DNA of 64,000 bases, from assembly GCA_963792405.1 (NCBI GenBank), contig CAWBVU010000006.1, forward strand, positions 1,798,001 to 1,862,000. The letters are read 5' to 3'. A model generated the notes under the pieces. It was not told the DNA's origin, searched no databases, and saw nothing but the letters and a program-made list of their open reading frames with translations. Shown here one piece after another: positions 52,773 to 62,712 of this stretch. The stretch comes from SZUA-442 sp963792405. GTDB taxonomy: Bacteria; Actinomycetota; Acidimicrobiia; Spongiisociales; UBA5794. The translations under genes were made by a program, and so were the position numbers. Each line of letters opens with the position of its first letter. The stretch's first letter is position 1.

Positions 52773-53837
52773 TTGGGCGTATTCGACACGATGGGATCCG
52801 AGACGCACGAGTCCGTGCATTTCGGCAGTGACCCCGACAGTGGGCTCCGCACGATCGTGGCGATCCACAGCACCGCCCTCGGCCCGAGCCTCGGCGGCAC
52901 CCGCTTCTACCCGTACGCAGACGAGCAGGACGCACTGGTCGATGTGCTGCGCCTGGCGAAAGGCATGACCTACAAGGCCGCGTGCGCAGGGCTCCCCCAG
53001 GGCGGCGGCAAGGCGGTCATCATCGGCGACCCTGCCCAGCTCGCAAGCGACGCACTGTTCCGCGCGTACGGACGATTCATCGACGGGCTCTCGGGTCGTT
53101 ACATCACCGCCGAGGACGTCGGTACCACCGTCGCGAACATGGAGGTGGTCGCGACCCAGACGACCCACGTGCGCGGCCTCGACCGCGCCCACGGCGGGTC
53201 CGGGGACCCCTCACCTGCGACGGCGCGCGGTGTCGTGGCGGGGATGCGAGCGGTGGCGGAGCGGATCTGGGGCTCGGACGACCTCGCGGGGCGGAGAATC
53301 GCGATCAAGGGCGTCGGGAAGGTCGGGATGTCGCTCGCCGAACGGCTGGCCGCCATCGGCGCCGAACTCGTCATCGCCGACGTCGACGAGCACGCCACTG
53401 ACCGCGCAGCCCGCGAGCTCGGGGCGAAGGTGGTCGCCGTCGATGAGATCCACCGCATCGACTGCGACATCTTCTCCCCGTGCGCCCTCGGCGCCGATCT
53501 CAATCCGGCCTCGATCCCGGAACTCGCCTGCGCGGCCATCGCCGGCTCTGCGAACAACCAACTCCTCGACGGCTCCGACGCCGTCGCGATCGCATCGCAG
53601 GGGATCCTGTACGCACCCGACTTCGTCGTGAACGCAGGGGGCATCATCAACATCGCGGCGGAGAACGGCGGCTATTCGGTCGAGAAGGCCGCGATGATGG
53701 TCGACCGCATCCATGACACGCTCAGGGAGGTCTTCGCCGTAGCCGACCGCGACGACATCGGGACCGAGGCCGCCGCCGAGCGGATCGCGGACGAGCGGAT
53801 CGCAGCGGCAGCGAGCAGCAAGGGAGAGACGACGTGA
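52773..53837 (+). CDS. Leucine/valine-type amino acid dehydrogenase
   Basis: 354 residues of the Glu/Leu/Phe/Val dehydrogenase family. DPDSGLRTIVAIHSTALGPS and LGGTRFYPYAD open the substrate domain; the catalytic Lys region is LAKGMTYKAACAGLPQGGGK; NAD binds at IAIKGVGKVGMSLAERL. It deaminates a branched-chain amino acid to its 2-oxo acid. TTG at 52773 is chosen from family N-termini (LGVFDTM...) and GAGAGG upstream; an ATG at 52731 is also in frame. Ends in a GTGA overlap with the E1 gene. Confidence 0.88.
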   Translation: MGVFDTMGSETHESVHFGSDPDSGLRTIVAIHSTALGPSLGGTRFYPYADEQDALVDVLRLAKGMTYKAACAGLPQGGGKAVIIGDPAQLASDALFRAYGRFIDGLSGRYITAEDVGTTVANMEVVATQTTHVRGLDRAHGGSGDPSPATARGVVAGMRAVAERIWGSDDLAGRRIAIKGVGKVGMSLAERLAAIGAELVIADVDEHATDRAARELGAKVVAVDEIHRIDCDIFSPCALGADLNPASIPELACAAIAGSANNQLLDGSDAVAIASQGILYAPDFVVNAGGIINIAAENGGYSVEKAAMMVDRIHDTLREVFAVADRDDIGTEAAAERIADERIAAAASSKGETT

Positions 53838-55864
53838 CGTTGAGCCTCGACAGCGTGATCGACCACGAGGCCCTCGGCCTCACCGACGAGGACCTCATCG
53901 AGCTGTATCGCCTGATGGTGCTCGCCCGGAAGCTCGACGAGCGCATGTGGGCACTCAATCGCCAGGGACGGGTCCCCTTCGTGGTCTCGGTGTCGGGGCA
54001 CGAGGCCACCCAGGTCGGAGCGGCATATGCGATCGATCCCTCGAAGGACTGGTCCATGCCCTACTACCGCGACGTCGCCTTCGCCCTCGCCGCGGGGATG
54101 CCCGCAGAGGACGTGTTCGCAGGGGTCTTCGCCAAGGACATGGATCCGTCCAGCGGCGGCAGGCAGATGCCGAACCACTGGTCCGAGCCGGACCTCAACA
54201 TCTTCACCCAGTCATCGGTCATCGGCGTCCAGTACCCCCAGGCATGTGGGATCGCGTACGAGCTCCAACGGACGGGGAGCGATGCGGTCGTCGTCGTCGA
54301 TGGGGGCGAGGGATCCACGTCCGAGGGCGACTGGCACGAGGCCATGAATTTCGCGGGCATCCACAAGCTGCCGGTGGTGTTCCTCATCCAGAACAACCTG
54401 TATGCGATCTCAGTGCCGGCCGCGTCCGAGGTGGCGGGGAGCGTCGCGGCGAGGGCCCAGGGCTACGGGATGCCCGGCGTCGTCGTGGACGGCAACAACG
54501 TCCTCGAGGTGTACGGCGCGATGTCCGCCGCGGTCGAGCGCGCACGGAGGGGGGAGGGCCCCAGCCTCATCGAGGCCAAGACGTATCGCTACTACGCCCA
54601 CACCTCCGACGACGACGACAAGCTCTACCGGAGCCGCGAGGAGGTCGAGCTCTGGCGGCGCAAGGACCCGATCCCGAACTTCCGCCAGTACCTCGTGGAG
54701 CAGCGGATCCTCACCGAGGCCCGCGAACGCGAGATCGACGACGAGGTGACCACGGAGATCGCCGACGCCGTCAAGGCGACGGAGTCCGCCCAGGACCCCA
54801 TGGATCCCCTGAGCCACGTCTATGCGAACCCCATCGTGCCGACCCACCCTGTCACCGAGGTCGAGCCGGCCGTCGAAGGCGATGACGGCAACATGATCAC
54901 TGCGATCAACCGCACCCTCCACGATCTCATGGGTGACCACGACGACATGGTCGTGTTCGGCGAGGACGTCGCCGACCCGAAGGGCGGCGTGTTCAAGGCG
55001 ACCCAGGGGCTGTCGGAGGCATTCGGTGCGGAGAGGTCCTTCAACACACCGCTCGCGGAGGCGCTCGTGATCGGCGTCGGCATCGGGATGGCGGCTGCGG
55101 GTGCCCGCCCCATGGCCGAGATCCAGTTCGCCGACTTCATCCATCCCGGCTTCGACCAGATCGTGTCGGAGCTCGCCAGGACCCACTATCGCTCCAATGG
55201 CCGGTGGACGCTCCCGATGACGATCCGGTCACCGTATGGCGGGGGTATCCACGGTGCGATGTACCACTCCCAATCGATCGAGGCGTTCTATGCCCACGTG
55301 CCAGGCCTCAAGATCGTCATCCCCTCGACTCCCGCGGACGCCGCCGGCCTGCTGCGCGCCGCCATCGAGGATCCCGATCCCGTCATGGTCCTCGAGCCGA
55401 AGAAGCTGTATCGCCTGGCCACGGGGCCGATCCCTGCCAGGGGCCACGTCGTTCCGATCGGCAGGGCCGCGCTGCGGCGAGCAGGGAACGACCTGACCAT
55501 CATCGCCTACGGGACGATGGCGCACTTCGCGGTTGAGGCCGCGGACGTCCTCGCAGAGGAGGGGATCGACGTCACGGTGCTCGACCTCAGGTCGCTCAAG
55601 CCGCTCGATTGGCCATCCATCGAAGCTGCCGTCCACCGCACGTCCAAGGTGCTCATCGTGCACGAGGACAATCGATTCCTCGGCTATGGGGCGGAGGTCT
55701 CCGCACAGATCGCCGAGAAGTCGTTCGAGTGGCTCGACGCACCGATCCGCCGCTACACCGCTCCCGACATCCCTGCCTTCCCCTTCGCCGCATCGCTCGA
55801 GCGGCAGGTGATGCCCGATGTCGACGGCATCGTCCGCGAGGCACGCGAACTCGCGCACTGGTGA
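53834..55864 (+). CDS. Branched-chain 2-oxoacid dehydrogenase E1, alpha and beta fused
   Basis: 676 residues. Residues 1-330 are E1 alpha with the thiamine-diphosphate region VDGGEGSTSEGDWHEAMNFA and FLIQNN about 20 residues on; the usual GDG is GEG here. Residues 340-676 are E1 beta (VFGEDVADPKGGVFKATQGL; FNTPLAEALVIGVGIGMA; EIQFADFIHPGFDQIVSELA). Decarboxylates 2-oxoisovalerate-type acids and hands the acyl group to lipoyl-E2. Start overlaps the dehydrogenase gene by 4 bp. No E2 or E3 gene follows in the window. Confidence 0.92.
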   Translation: MTLSLDSVIDHEALGLTDEDLIELYRLMVLARKLDERMWALNRQGRVPFVVSVSGHEATQVGAAYAIDPSKDWSMPYYRDVAFALAAGMPAEDVFAGVFAKDMDPSSGGRQMPNHWSEPDLNIFTQSSVIGVQYPQACGIAYELQRTGSDAVVVVDGGEGSTSEGDWHEAMNFAGIHKLPVVFLIQNNLYAISVPAASEVAGSVAARAQGYGMPGVVVDGNNVLEVYGAMSAAVERARRGEGPSLIEAKTYRYYAHTSDDDDKLYRSREEVELWRRKDPIPNFRQYLVEQRILTEAREREIDDEVTTEIADAVKATESAQDPMDPLSHVYANPIVPTHPVTEVEPAVEGDDGNMITAINRTLHDLMGDHDDMVVFGEDVADPKGGVFKATQGLSEAFGAERSFNTPLAEALVIGVGIGMAAAGARPMAEIQFADFIHPGFDQIVSELARTHYRSNGRWTLPMTIRSPYGGGIHGAMYHSQSIEAFYAHVPGLKIVIPSTPADAAGLLRAAIEDPDPVMVLEPKKLYRLATGPIPARGHVVPIGRAALRRAGNDLTIIAYGTMAHFAVEAADVLAEEGIDVTVLDLRSLKPLDWPSIEAAVHRTSKVLIVHEDNRFLGYGAEVSAQIAEKSFEWLDAPIRRYTAPDIPAFPFAASLERQVMPDVDGIVREARELAHW

Positions 55865-55924
55865 TCGGTCGCGCCGTGCGCAACAGGTACCGATCCGCGA
55901 CGTCGTCGTGCCTACGCTCCCGCC

Positions 55925-56788
55925 ATGCAGATTCGGAAGGCGCAACCGGGTGACGTCGACACCATCGTCGCCTTCACCACGGGCACGTTTGCGTGGGGTG
56001 ACTACGTCCCCTCGATGATCGCGGAGTGGATCGCAGACGACGAGGGCATCGTGATGGTCGCCGTCGACGATGATGATCGACCGATCGCCATGGCGAGGAG
56101 CGTGTTCCTGACCGACCACGAGGTGTGGAACCACGCCGCGAGGGTGCACCCGGACCACCGGGGCAAGGGCATCGCAGGCGTCCTCGCCGATGCGCTGACG
56201 GACTGGGCGAGGGACCACGGGGGGCACGTGACCCGCCTGCTCATCGAGGACGACAACCTGGCGTCGATCCGCCACATCTCCAAGCAGGGCTTCGGTCGGG
56301 CCGCCTCGGTGGTCAGGGCGACCCGCGGTGTCGGCGCGGGCTCACCGAACCCCGAGGGGAATGGAGGGCGGCGGCACCCGTCGCCGCTCCAGCCCAGGCC
56401 GGGAAAGCGGCAGGATGTCGGCCTGGTGAGGTCATCGTGGTCGACGTCGGAGGCGGGGCGGACGATGCGCGAGCTGATCGGGACGGGCTGGCGATTCCAC
56501 CGGCTCCGGGACGAGGACGTGCTGGAGGCAGCCCGCACCCAGAACCTGTGGGAGATCGGCAACTCATGGGCGATCACGGGGTCGATCGAACCGACCTTCG
56601 ACGTGCAGATGCTCGACACCACCCCCGATGAGGCGTACGACGTGATCAGGGCGTTGATCGATACCGCCAACAACCGTGGTGCCGAGGACCTCACGATGTG
56701 GCTCGCGGACACGGTGTGGCTCGTGCAGGCGGCGAGGCGCGCAGGGTGTGAGGTCACGGGTCACGGCATCTGGGTGAAACCCCTCTGA
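55925..56788 (+). CDS. GNAT N-acetyltransferase
   Basis: 287 residues. The N-terminal GNAT fold has MQIRKAQPGDVDTIVAF and the acetyl-CoA loop RVHPDHRGKGIAGVLADALT, then NLASIRHISKQGFGRAASVV. Residues about 140-175 are a Pro/Gly/Arg-rich linker, and the C-terminal 110 residues form a second, poorly conserved domain. The acceptor is unknown. Begins 60 bp after the E1 gene and could share its transcript. Confidence 0.85.
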   Translation: MQIRKAQPGDVDTIVAFTTGTFAWGDYVPSMIAEWIADDEGIVMVAVDDDDRPIAMARSVFLTDHEVWNHAARVHPDHRGKGIAGVLADALTDWARDHGGHVTRLLIEDDNLASIRHISKQGFGRAASVVRATRGVGAGSPNPEGNGGRRHPSPLQPRPGKRQDVGLVRSSWSTSEAGRTMRELIGTGWRFHRLRDEDVLEAARTQNLWEIGNSWAITGSIEPTFDVQMLDTTPDEAYDVIRALIDTANNRGAEDLTMWLADTVWLVQAARRAGCEVTGHGIWVKPL

Positions 56789-56839
56789 CTGAGCGGCCCG
56801 GCGCAGGATGGGGCGGGATCGGACGCTGCTCTAGCGACC

Positions 56840-57391
56840 TCAGCGTCCGTAGGTCCCGATGAGGGTTCCTGAGCCGACCACCAAGCCTTCCATGGCCGCC
56901 AGGACAGCTCCCTTCCGGGCCCCCTCGGCGAGTCCGAGAGGGCGACTCAGGGCATAGACGGTCGTGACGTAGCGGTGGGTCCCGATCGGAGGGCACGGTC
57001 CGCCGTATCCGATCCTGCCCCACGAGTTCGTGCCCTGGGTTCCCACGACCCCACCCTCGGCGACCTCCCGCCCAACCGCCAGGTCGTAGGCCACCCAATG
57101 CACCCAGGTATCTCCGGGGGCGTCGGGATCGTCCATGATGAGCACGAGGCTCTCGGCCTGTGGGGGGATGTCGTCGATCGTGAATGGAGGCGAGACATCC
57201 TCCCCGTCGCAGGTGTACCTCACGGGGATCGGAGATCCCTCCGCATAGGCGGTCGATCGGAGCTGCATCGTCGAGCCTCCTCCCGTCGTCGACGAGCCGT
57301 CGCCGCTGCCGACGCCACCGCCACACGCCGTGACGGCGACGACGAGCAGGATCAGCGCCGTCCCGCGCCCAACACCTCCATGATCGCGCAC
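56840..57391 (-). CDS. PEBP (YbhB/YbcL-like) lipoprotein
   Basis: 183 residues. A short lipoprotein leader (GTALILLVVAVTAC) and Gly/Ser linker precede a phosphatidylethanolamine-binding-protein fold: VLIMDDPDAPGDTWVHWVAY and YGGPCPPIGTHRYVTTVYAL are the ligand-binding CR1 and CR2 regions. Bacterial relatives lack a firm role. The GTG at 57391 gives a normal signal; it lies 4 bp after the glcF stop, making it the last gene of that string. Confidence 0.88.
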   Translation of the reverse strand: MRDHGGVGRGTALILLVVAVTACGGGVGSGDGSSTTGGGSTMQLRSTAYAEGSPIPVRYTCDGEDVSPPFTIDDIPPQAESLVLIMDDPDAPGDTWVHWVAYDLAVGREVAEGGVVGTQGTNSWGRIGYGGPCPPIGTHRYVTTVYALSRPLGLAEGARKGAVLAAMEGLVVGSGTLIGTYGR

Positions 57392-57395
57392 GTCC

Positions 57396-58622
57396 CTACC
57401 CCGTGTGCCGGTCGACGCGCGCCAGTTCCCGTGCATAGAGCTCCACGGGGTGCGCCACCGTGACGTCCGAAGGCAGGAAGCGTCGCAGCTGCATCTCACA
57501 GCCCGCGTTCGCCGAGGCGACGAGGCGGGCGCCCGTGGCGGCGACCGCGTGTGCCTTGTCCATGCCGAGCGTCGCTCCCGTGTCGGGATGGCTCATCTGG
57601 TAGATGCCCGCGGCCCCGCAGCACAGCCCACCCGGGTCGGCGTCGACCACGTCGAAGCCGGCCGCGGCGAGGATGCGCCTCGGCTCGGAGGTGATCCGCT
57701 GACCGTGCTCGAGATGGCAGGGATCCTGCACCGCGACGAGCTCGCCGTTCGCGGCGAGGGTCGGGAGCGCGCCGTCGGCGATGGCCGCGGCGATCACCTC
57801 GGTCACGTCGCGGGTCCTCGCTGCGATCTCCGCTCCTCTGGGGCCATAGCGACCATATCCCTTCAGGTGGGCACCGCAACCGGCGACGTCGACGACGATC
57901 ACCTCGGCGTCCTCGAGCCCGTCGATGTTGCGGATCGCCAGCCGCTCGGCATCGCCCCCGAGGCCCGCATGGGCGGCGAGTGCACCACAGCACGTCTGGG
58001 CGGCCCTCGCGTCAACCCTGTACCCCGCCCGCACCAGGAGCTCGATCGTCGCCTTGTGGATGCCGGTGAACCAGACGTCGGCCACGCACCCCGTGAAGAG
58101 CGTCGCCCTCGAACCGTCCGGATCCCCCCATGCGCCCCCCTTCGCGGACACGACCGGGAGGGGGATGCGCCTGAGCCCCGCCGTCTGGGATCCTGCGCGG
58201 GGAAGGAAGCGGAGGACCCCCAGTCGCTGGAGGACCGCAGCGACGATCGTGGCGAGGCGCAGAACCAACTGCCTGCCGAGCACCCTTCCGAGCACCACCG
58301 ATGCGAGGTGACGGCCCGGACGCGGGACCTGGGCGACGGCTTCGCCCCTCGCCGCCTCGATGATCTCGCCGTAGGGCACCAGCGAGGGACACGCAGACTC
58401 ACATGCCCTGCATTGGAGGCAGAACGACGTCACGTCGTCGAAGCGGATGTCGACATCGAGGACGCCGAGCTGTACCGCGTTGATCGCTGCGAGCCTGCCG
58501 CGGGGCGAGGCCGTCTCGTCACCCGTGAGTCGGAACGTCGGGCAGACCGGCAGGCACAGGCCGCAGGTGACACAGGAGTCGAGGTCCGCCTCGGCGGGCG
58601 GGTGGTCGGTGACCCAGGGCAT
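57396..58622 (-). CDS. glcF: Glycolate oxidase iron-sulfur subunit
   Basis: 408 residues. Two 4Fe-4S motifs, CVTCGLCLPVCP (about 17-28) and CLQCRACESACP (about 68-79), then two CCG domains (QTCCGALAAHAG; GLCCGAAGIYQM). Carries electrons from the flavin subunits towards the respiratory chain at the membrane. Its ATG shares a base with the glcE stop (TGATG). Together with the next two genes it forms the three-part GlcDEF enzyme. Confidence 0.92.
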   Translation of the reverse strand: MPWVTDHPPAEADLDSCVTCGLCLPVCPTFRLTGDETASPRGRLAAINAVQLGVLDVDIRFDDVTSFCLQCRACESACPSLVPYGEIIEAARGEAVAQVPRPGRHLASVVLGRVLGRQLVLRLATIVAAVLQRLGVLRFLPRAGSQTAGLRRIPLPVVSAKGGAWGDPDGSRATLFTGCVADVWFTGIHKATIELLVRAGYRVDARAAQTCCGALAAHAGLGGDAERLAIRNIDGLEDAEVIVVDVAGCGAHLKGYGRYGPRGAEIAARTRDVTEVIAAAIADGALPTLAANGELVAVQDPCHLEHGQRITSEPRRILAAAGFDVVDADPGGLCCGAAGIYQMSHPDTGATLGMDKAHAVAATGARLVASANAGCEMQLRRFLPSDVTVAHPVELYARELARVDRHTG

Positions 58623-59704
58623 CACCGAACTCCGGGGAGCTGGTCGGAGGCGAAGGCGCCGTGCGGATCGAACAGGCGCGTGAGCCGTCGTGCGATGCCG
58701 GCGTCGGGGGGAAGCGGTCCCCATCGATCCGGGGCATCCCCACCCGGCCACCGCTCGACCACCACGATGCCGCCGAGGGCATGGATCGCCGATCGGAGTC
58801 CGGGGACGAGGTCGGCGTCCGCATCGGTCCAACCGGCATCGATCCTGCCGACACCGTACTGCGCGACGAACCGGTCGGCGCCCGCGCCCCTCACGAGCTC
58901 GATGACGCGGTCGGTCGACCTCGGCGGCACGCGCACCGACACCACGACGTCGGCGTCGATGGGAGCCGGCCACTCGTGCCCGACGGACGACGTCCCGCCG
59001 AGCGCCCTCTCAGCGACGCCGACGGCGGCCTCGGAACCCTCGAGGAACGCCAGCGCGCCATCCTCCGTCCCGAGGACGGCCGAAACGCGGTGGACCGACC
59101 GCACGGCGTCGACGGGATCCTCGATGCGCACGGTCCTGAGCGCAGGGGGGTGCGGCCACAGCTTCAGGCAGACCTCTGCGATCACTCCGAGGGATCCGTG
59201 TGAGCCGACGGTGAGTCTCGGCAGGTCGAATCCGGTGACGTTCTTGACGAGGGGGCCACCACCGTGGACGACCTCGCCGTAGCCCGTCACGAGCGTCACC
59301 CCGAGGACCCGATCGCGCGTCGGCCCGTACCGGAGACGCCGGAATCCCGACGCACCCGACGCGACGACGCCACCCACGGTGCGATGGATGGGAGCCTCGG
59401 GCAGTACGGCGGTCTGGCCGTGTACCGCCAGGGCTCGATCGAGGTCCTCGAGGGTCGTGCCCGCGCGTACGACCACCGTGAGATCCTCTGGCTCGTGGTC
59501 CACGATGCCGGTGAGCCGCTCGGTCGACAGCACCACGTCGACGGGATCCACCGACGTGCCTCTGAGGGTCGACCCGGAGCCCACGACGCGAAGCGTCGCC
59601 CCCGTCGCGGCACTGTCGCGCACCGCGGTGCGCACCTCGTCGATCGTCGACGGGGTCGTCCCCGTGGCGCCGAGCTTCGCGACCACGTCCCGCACCTCGC
59701 TCAT
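58622..59704 (-). CDS. glcE: Glycolate oxidase FAD-binding subunit GlcE
   Basis: 360 residues with a PCMH-type FAD fold: TLRVVGSGSTLRGTSVDPVD, then PIHRTVGGVVASGASGFRRL and GPLVKNVTGFDLPRLTVGSH, which are characteristic of GlcE. Shorter than GlcD because the C-terminal cap is reduced. The ATG at 59704 overlaps the glcD stop as ATGA. Confidence 0.92.
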   Translation of the reverse strand: MSEVRDVVAKLGATGTTPSTIDEVRTAVRDSAATGATLRVVGSGSTLRGTSVDPVDVVLSTERLTGIVDHEPEDLTVVVRAGTTLEDLDRALAVHGQTAVLPEAPIHRTVGGVVASGASGFRRLRYGPTRDRVLGVTLVTGYGEVVHGGGPLVKNVTGFDLPRLTVGSHGSLGVIAEVCLKLWPHPPALRTVRIEDPVDAVRSVHRVSAVLGTEDGALAFLEGSEAAVGVAERALGGTSSVGHEWPAPIDADVVVSVRVPPRSTDRVIELVRGAGADRFVAQYGVGRIDAGWTDADADLVPGLRSAIHALGGIVVVERWPGGDAPDRWGPLPPDAGIARRLTRLFDPHGAFASDQLPGVR

Positions 59705-61107
59705 GGAGGCCCCACCGTGGAGGCATCGAAGCACCGCGACCCGGTGGGGAGGACCTTGCCCGGATTCATCACGCCGTCGGGATCGAACGCCTCCCTGATC
59801 CGCGCCTGGGCATCGAGGTCGAGCGGGCCGAACACGAGCCCCATCAGATCCCGCTTCTCGATCCCGATCCCGTGCTCACCCGACAGCGAGCCACCCACGG
59901 CGATCGACGCCTCCACCATCTCCCTGGCGGCGACAGCGACGCGCTCGGCCATGCCCTCGACCTTGGCGTCGAATGCCACGAGCGGGTGGAGGTTGCCATC
60001 ACCGGCGTGGAAGACGTTGAGCATCGTCAGGTCGTGCCGTGCCGCGATCGCATAGATCTCCGTGAGCACCTCGACGAGCCTCGTGCGGGGGACGACGGTG
60101 TCGTGGAGGTAGTAGTCGGGCGCGGCCTGGGCGACGGCGCCGAACGCCGACTTCCTCCCCTTCCACAGCAGCGCACGCTCAGCGTCATGGTCCGCCACGC
60201 GCACGGTCGTGGCATGGTTGCCGCGGGCGACCTCGGTGATGGTCTCCACCTCGACGGCAACGCCCTCCTCCACCCCGGTGACCTCGACGAGGAGCACGGC
60301 CGCCGCTTCGACCGGGTAGCCGGCGTGGACGTAGTTCTCGACGGCGATGACCATGAGCCGATCCATCATCTCGAGCGCGGCGGGGATGATGCCCGCGGCG
60401 ATGATCCCCGAGACGGTCGATGCCGCGTCCTCGACGGTGGGGAACCCGATGAGGATCGTCGACACGGTGGGAGGGTTCGGCGTCAGCTTCACGAGGACGT
60501 CGGTCACGATCCCGAGCGTTCCCTCCGAGCCCACGACGACGGCTCGCAGGTCGAGGCCAGGCGCATCGGGATACTCACTTCCCACGGTCACCACGTCGCC
60601 ATCGGGTGTGACGAGCTCGGCGGCGAGCACGTGGGCCACCGTGGTGCCGTCGGCCAGGCAATGGGGCCCTCCGGCGTTCGTTCCCACATTGCCCCCGACG
60701 GTGCACGCGGACTGGGATGACGGGTCCGGAGCGAAGTGCAGGCCAACCGACGCGGTGCGGCGTGAGAGGTCGAGGTTGATCACTCCGGGGCCGACCCACG
60801 CCGTACGTCCGACGACGTCGACGTCGCGGATCGTGTCGAGTCGGGTGAGCGCCACGACGAGCCCCGGCTTCGACGGCACCGCACCCCCTGCGAGACCGGT
60901 CCCCGCACCCCTCGGGACGATCGGGATCCCATGCCGACGGGCGATCCGCACGACGGCGGCAACCTCAGCGGTCGTCTCCGGCATCACGACGGCGACGACC
61001 GGACCCGACGTGACGCCCGCGTCCTTCGCATAGACGAACAGGTCGAGCGGGTGGCGCAGCACACGGTCGTCACCGAGCAGCCGGATCAGGTCGTCGAGCA
61101 GTTCCAC
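59701..61107 (-). CDS. glcD: Glycolate/2-hydroxyacid oxidase FAD subunit GlcD
   Basis: 468 residues of the FAD-linked oxidase family: IPIVPRGAGTGLAGGAVPSK, then PDPSSQSACTVGGNVGTNAG in the FAD domain, and VFHAGDGNLHPLVAFDAKVE with SLSGEHGIGIEKRDLMGLV in the C-terminal domain that holds the active-site His and metal ligands. Oxidises glycolate or D-lactate-like acids. GTG start with a weak ribosome site, 48 bp after hyuB. Confidence 0.92.
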   Translation of the reverse strand: MELLDDLIRLLGDDRVLRHPLDLFVYAKDAGVTSGPVVAVVMPETTAEVAAVVRIARRHGIPIVPRGAGTGLAGGAVPSKPGLVVALTRLDTIRDVDVVGRTAWVGPGVINLDLSRRTASVGLHFAPDPSSQSACTVGGNVGTNAGGPHCLADGTTVAHVLAAELVTPDGDVVTVGSEYPDAPGLDLRAVVVGSEGTLGIVTDVLVKLTPNPPTVSTILIGFPTVEDAASTVSGIIAAGIIPAALEMMDRLMVIAVENYVHAGYPVEAAAVLLVEVTGVEEGVAVEVETITEVARGNHATTVRVADHDAERALLWKGRKSAFGAVAQAAPDYYLHDTVVPRTRLVEVLTEIYAIAARHDLTMLNVFHAGDGNLHPLVAFDAKVEGMAERVAVAAREMVEASIAVGGSLSGEHGIGIEKRDLMGLVFGPLDLDAQARIREAFDPDGVMNPGKVLPTGSRCFDASTVGPP

Positions 61108-61155
61108 GAGGCGAACGCTACCCGCCGCGGGCCGGGAGCCGAGCCGAGCAGCAGG

Positions 61156-62712
61156 TCACGATCGATCGGGCGATGCGGCGCCCCACCCCCCGCCGCCGGG
61201 GGTCAGCACCAGCAGCCGATCCCCGGCCCCCACCTCGATCGTGCACTTGGCATCGAGGCGGTCCCTCGCGCCGCCAACACGGATGAGCCAGTCCTCGCCG
61301 GGCAGCCCAGGGTCTCCGCCTGCGAGTCCCCACGGTGCGGTGACTCGCCGTTCGCCCATCAGCGACACGACGGCGGGCTCGAGGAACCGCAGCTCGCGCT
61401 CGATCCCGTCGCCTCCCCTGAAGGCTCCCTCACCGCCACTCCCCCTCCTCAGTCGGTAGCGGGTGACCTCGAAGGGGTAGTGGGTCGTGATCGACGTGAT
61501 CGGTGTGTTCTTCGTGTTCGTCATGCCGGTGTGGATCCCCGACTGGCCGTCCCTTCCCGGCCGCGCCCCCTGACCCCCGCCGACGGTCTCGTAGTAGGCG
61601 AAGCGGTCGTTGCCGATCAGGACGTTGTTCATCGTTCCCTGACCGGCTGCAGGGACGCGCTCGGGGGCGAAAGCGGCGAGTGCGCCGAGAAGGACGTCGG
61701 CGATGCGCTGTGACGTCTCCACGTTGCCCGCCGCGACCGCGACAGGTGCGACGGCGTCGACGAGGGATCCGGGACGCGTGATGAGCTCGAGGGGGCGATG
61801 GGCGCCCCCCGTCGCGGGGATGCTGGGGTCGGTGGCGACGCGCACGGCATACGACAGACACGACGCCGTCACCGCGCGGACGGCGTTGATGTTGCCTGCG
61901 ATCTGGTCACTCGTCCTCGTGAAGTCCGCCACGAGCCGATCCCCCGAGATCGTGAGATCGACCGAGATCGGGAGGAGGCCGCCCTTCCACTCCATGTGAT
62001 CGGTGAACGACGCCGTACCGTCGGGGAGCGCCGCGATGGCCGCACGCATCCGCCGCTCCCCGTAGGCGAGCAGGTCACCGGTCAGCCGCCGGAACACGCC
62101 GACTCCCATCGACTCGACGAGCGCTGCGAGGCGAGCGGCACCCGCTTCGTTGGCGCCGAGTTGGGCGCTCAGGTCGCCGCGGCGCTCCGCAGGCGTCCTC
62201 GTCGCGGCGAGGAAGGGATCGAGGAAGGCCGCGGACCACCTGCCGTCCTCGACGGCCACCATCGGGGGGACCACGATGCCCTCCTGGATCACCTCGACGG
62301 CATGGGCAGGCATGGACCCCGGCGCCTCACCCCCGACGTCGGCGTGGTGGGCCCTGTTACCGACCCATCCGACGAGGGATCCGCCGATGTGGACAGGACG
62401 AACGATCGTCAGGTCGTTGAGGTGCGTGCCACCGGCATAGGGATCGTTCACGGCGTACTGGACGCCCGGGGGCGGCTCCGCTCCGTGCACATCGAGCACC
62501 GCGAGGACGGAGGCGGGCATCGAGCCGAGATGGACAGGGATGTGCTCGGCCTGGGCGAGCATCTCGCCCGACGGGGTGAAGAGCGCTGCCGAGCAATCGA
62601 GCCGCTCCTTGATGTTGGGAGAGAACGAGGTGTTCCGCAGGACGATGCCCATGTCCTCCGCGATCCGGGCCAGCTGGCTCCTGACGACCTCGAGGGTGAC
62701 GACATCCGTCAT
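61156..62712 (-). CDS. hyuB: Hydantoinase B / oxoprolinase-type subunit
   Basis: 518 residues of the HyuB family: LEVVRSQLARIAEDMGIVLR, then NTSFSPNIKERLDCSAALFT, VNDPYAGGTHLNDLTIVRP and the Gly-rich ending LVLTPGGGGWGAASPD. With HyuA it makes an ATP-dependent ring-opening enzyme for hydantoins, 5-oxoproline or related compounds (some relatives are acetone or acetophenone carboxylases). Start overlaps the hyuA stop as ATGA. Confidence 0.9.
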   Translation of the reverse strand: MTDVVTLEVVRSQLARIAEDMGIVLRNTSFSPNIKERLDCSAALFTPSGEMLAQAEHIPVHLGSMPASVLAVLDVHGAEPPPGVQYAVNDPYAGGTHLNDLTIVRPVHIGGSLVGWVGNRAHHADVGGEAPGSMPAHAVEVIQEGIVVPPMVAVEDGRWSAAFLDPFLAATRTPAERRGDLSAQLGANEAGAARLAALVESMGVGVFRRLTGDLLAYGERRMRAAIAALPDGTASFTDHMEWKGGLLPISVDLTISGDRLVADFTRTSDQIAGNINAVRAVTASCLSYAVRVATDPSIPATGGAHRPLELITRPGSLVDAVAPVAVAAGNVETSQRIADVLLGALAAFAPERVPAAGQGTMNNVLIGNDRFAYYETVGGGQGARPGRDGQSGIHTGMTNTKNTPITSITTHYPFEVTRYRLRRGSGGEGAFRGGDGIERELRFLEPAVVSLMGERRVTAPWGLAGGDPGLPGEDWLIRVGGARDRLDAKCTIEVGAGDRLLVLTPGGGGWGAASPDRS

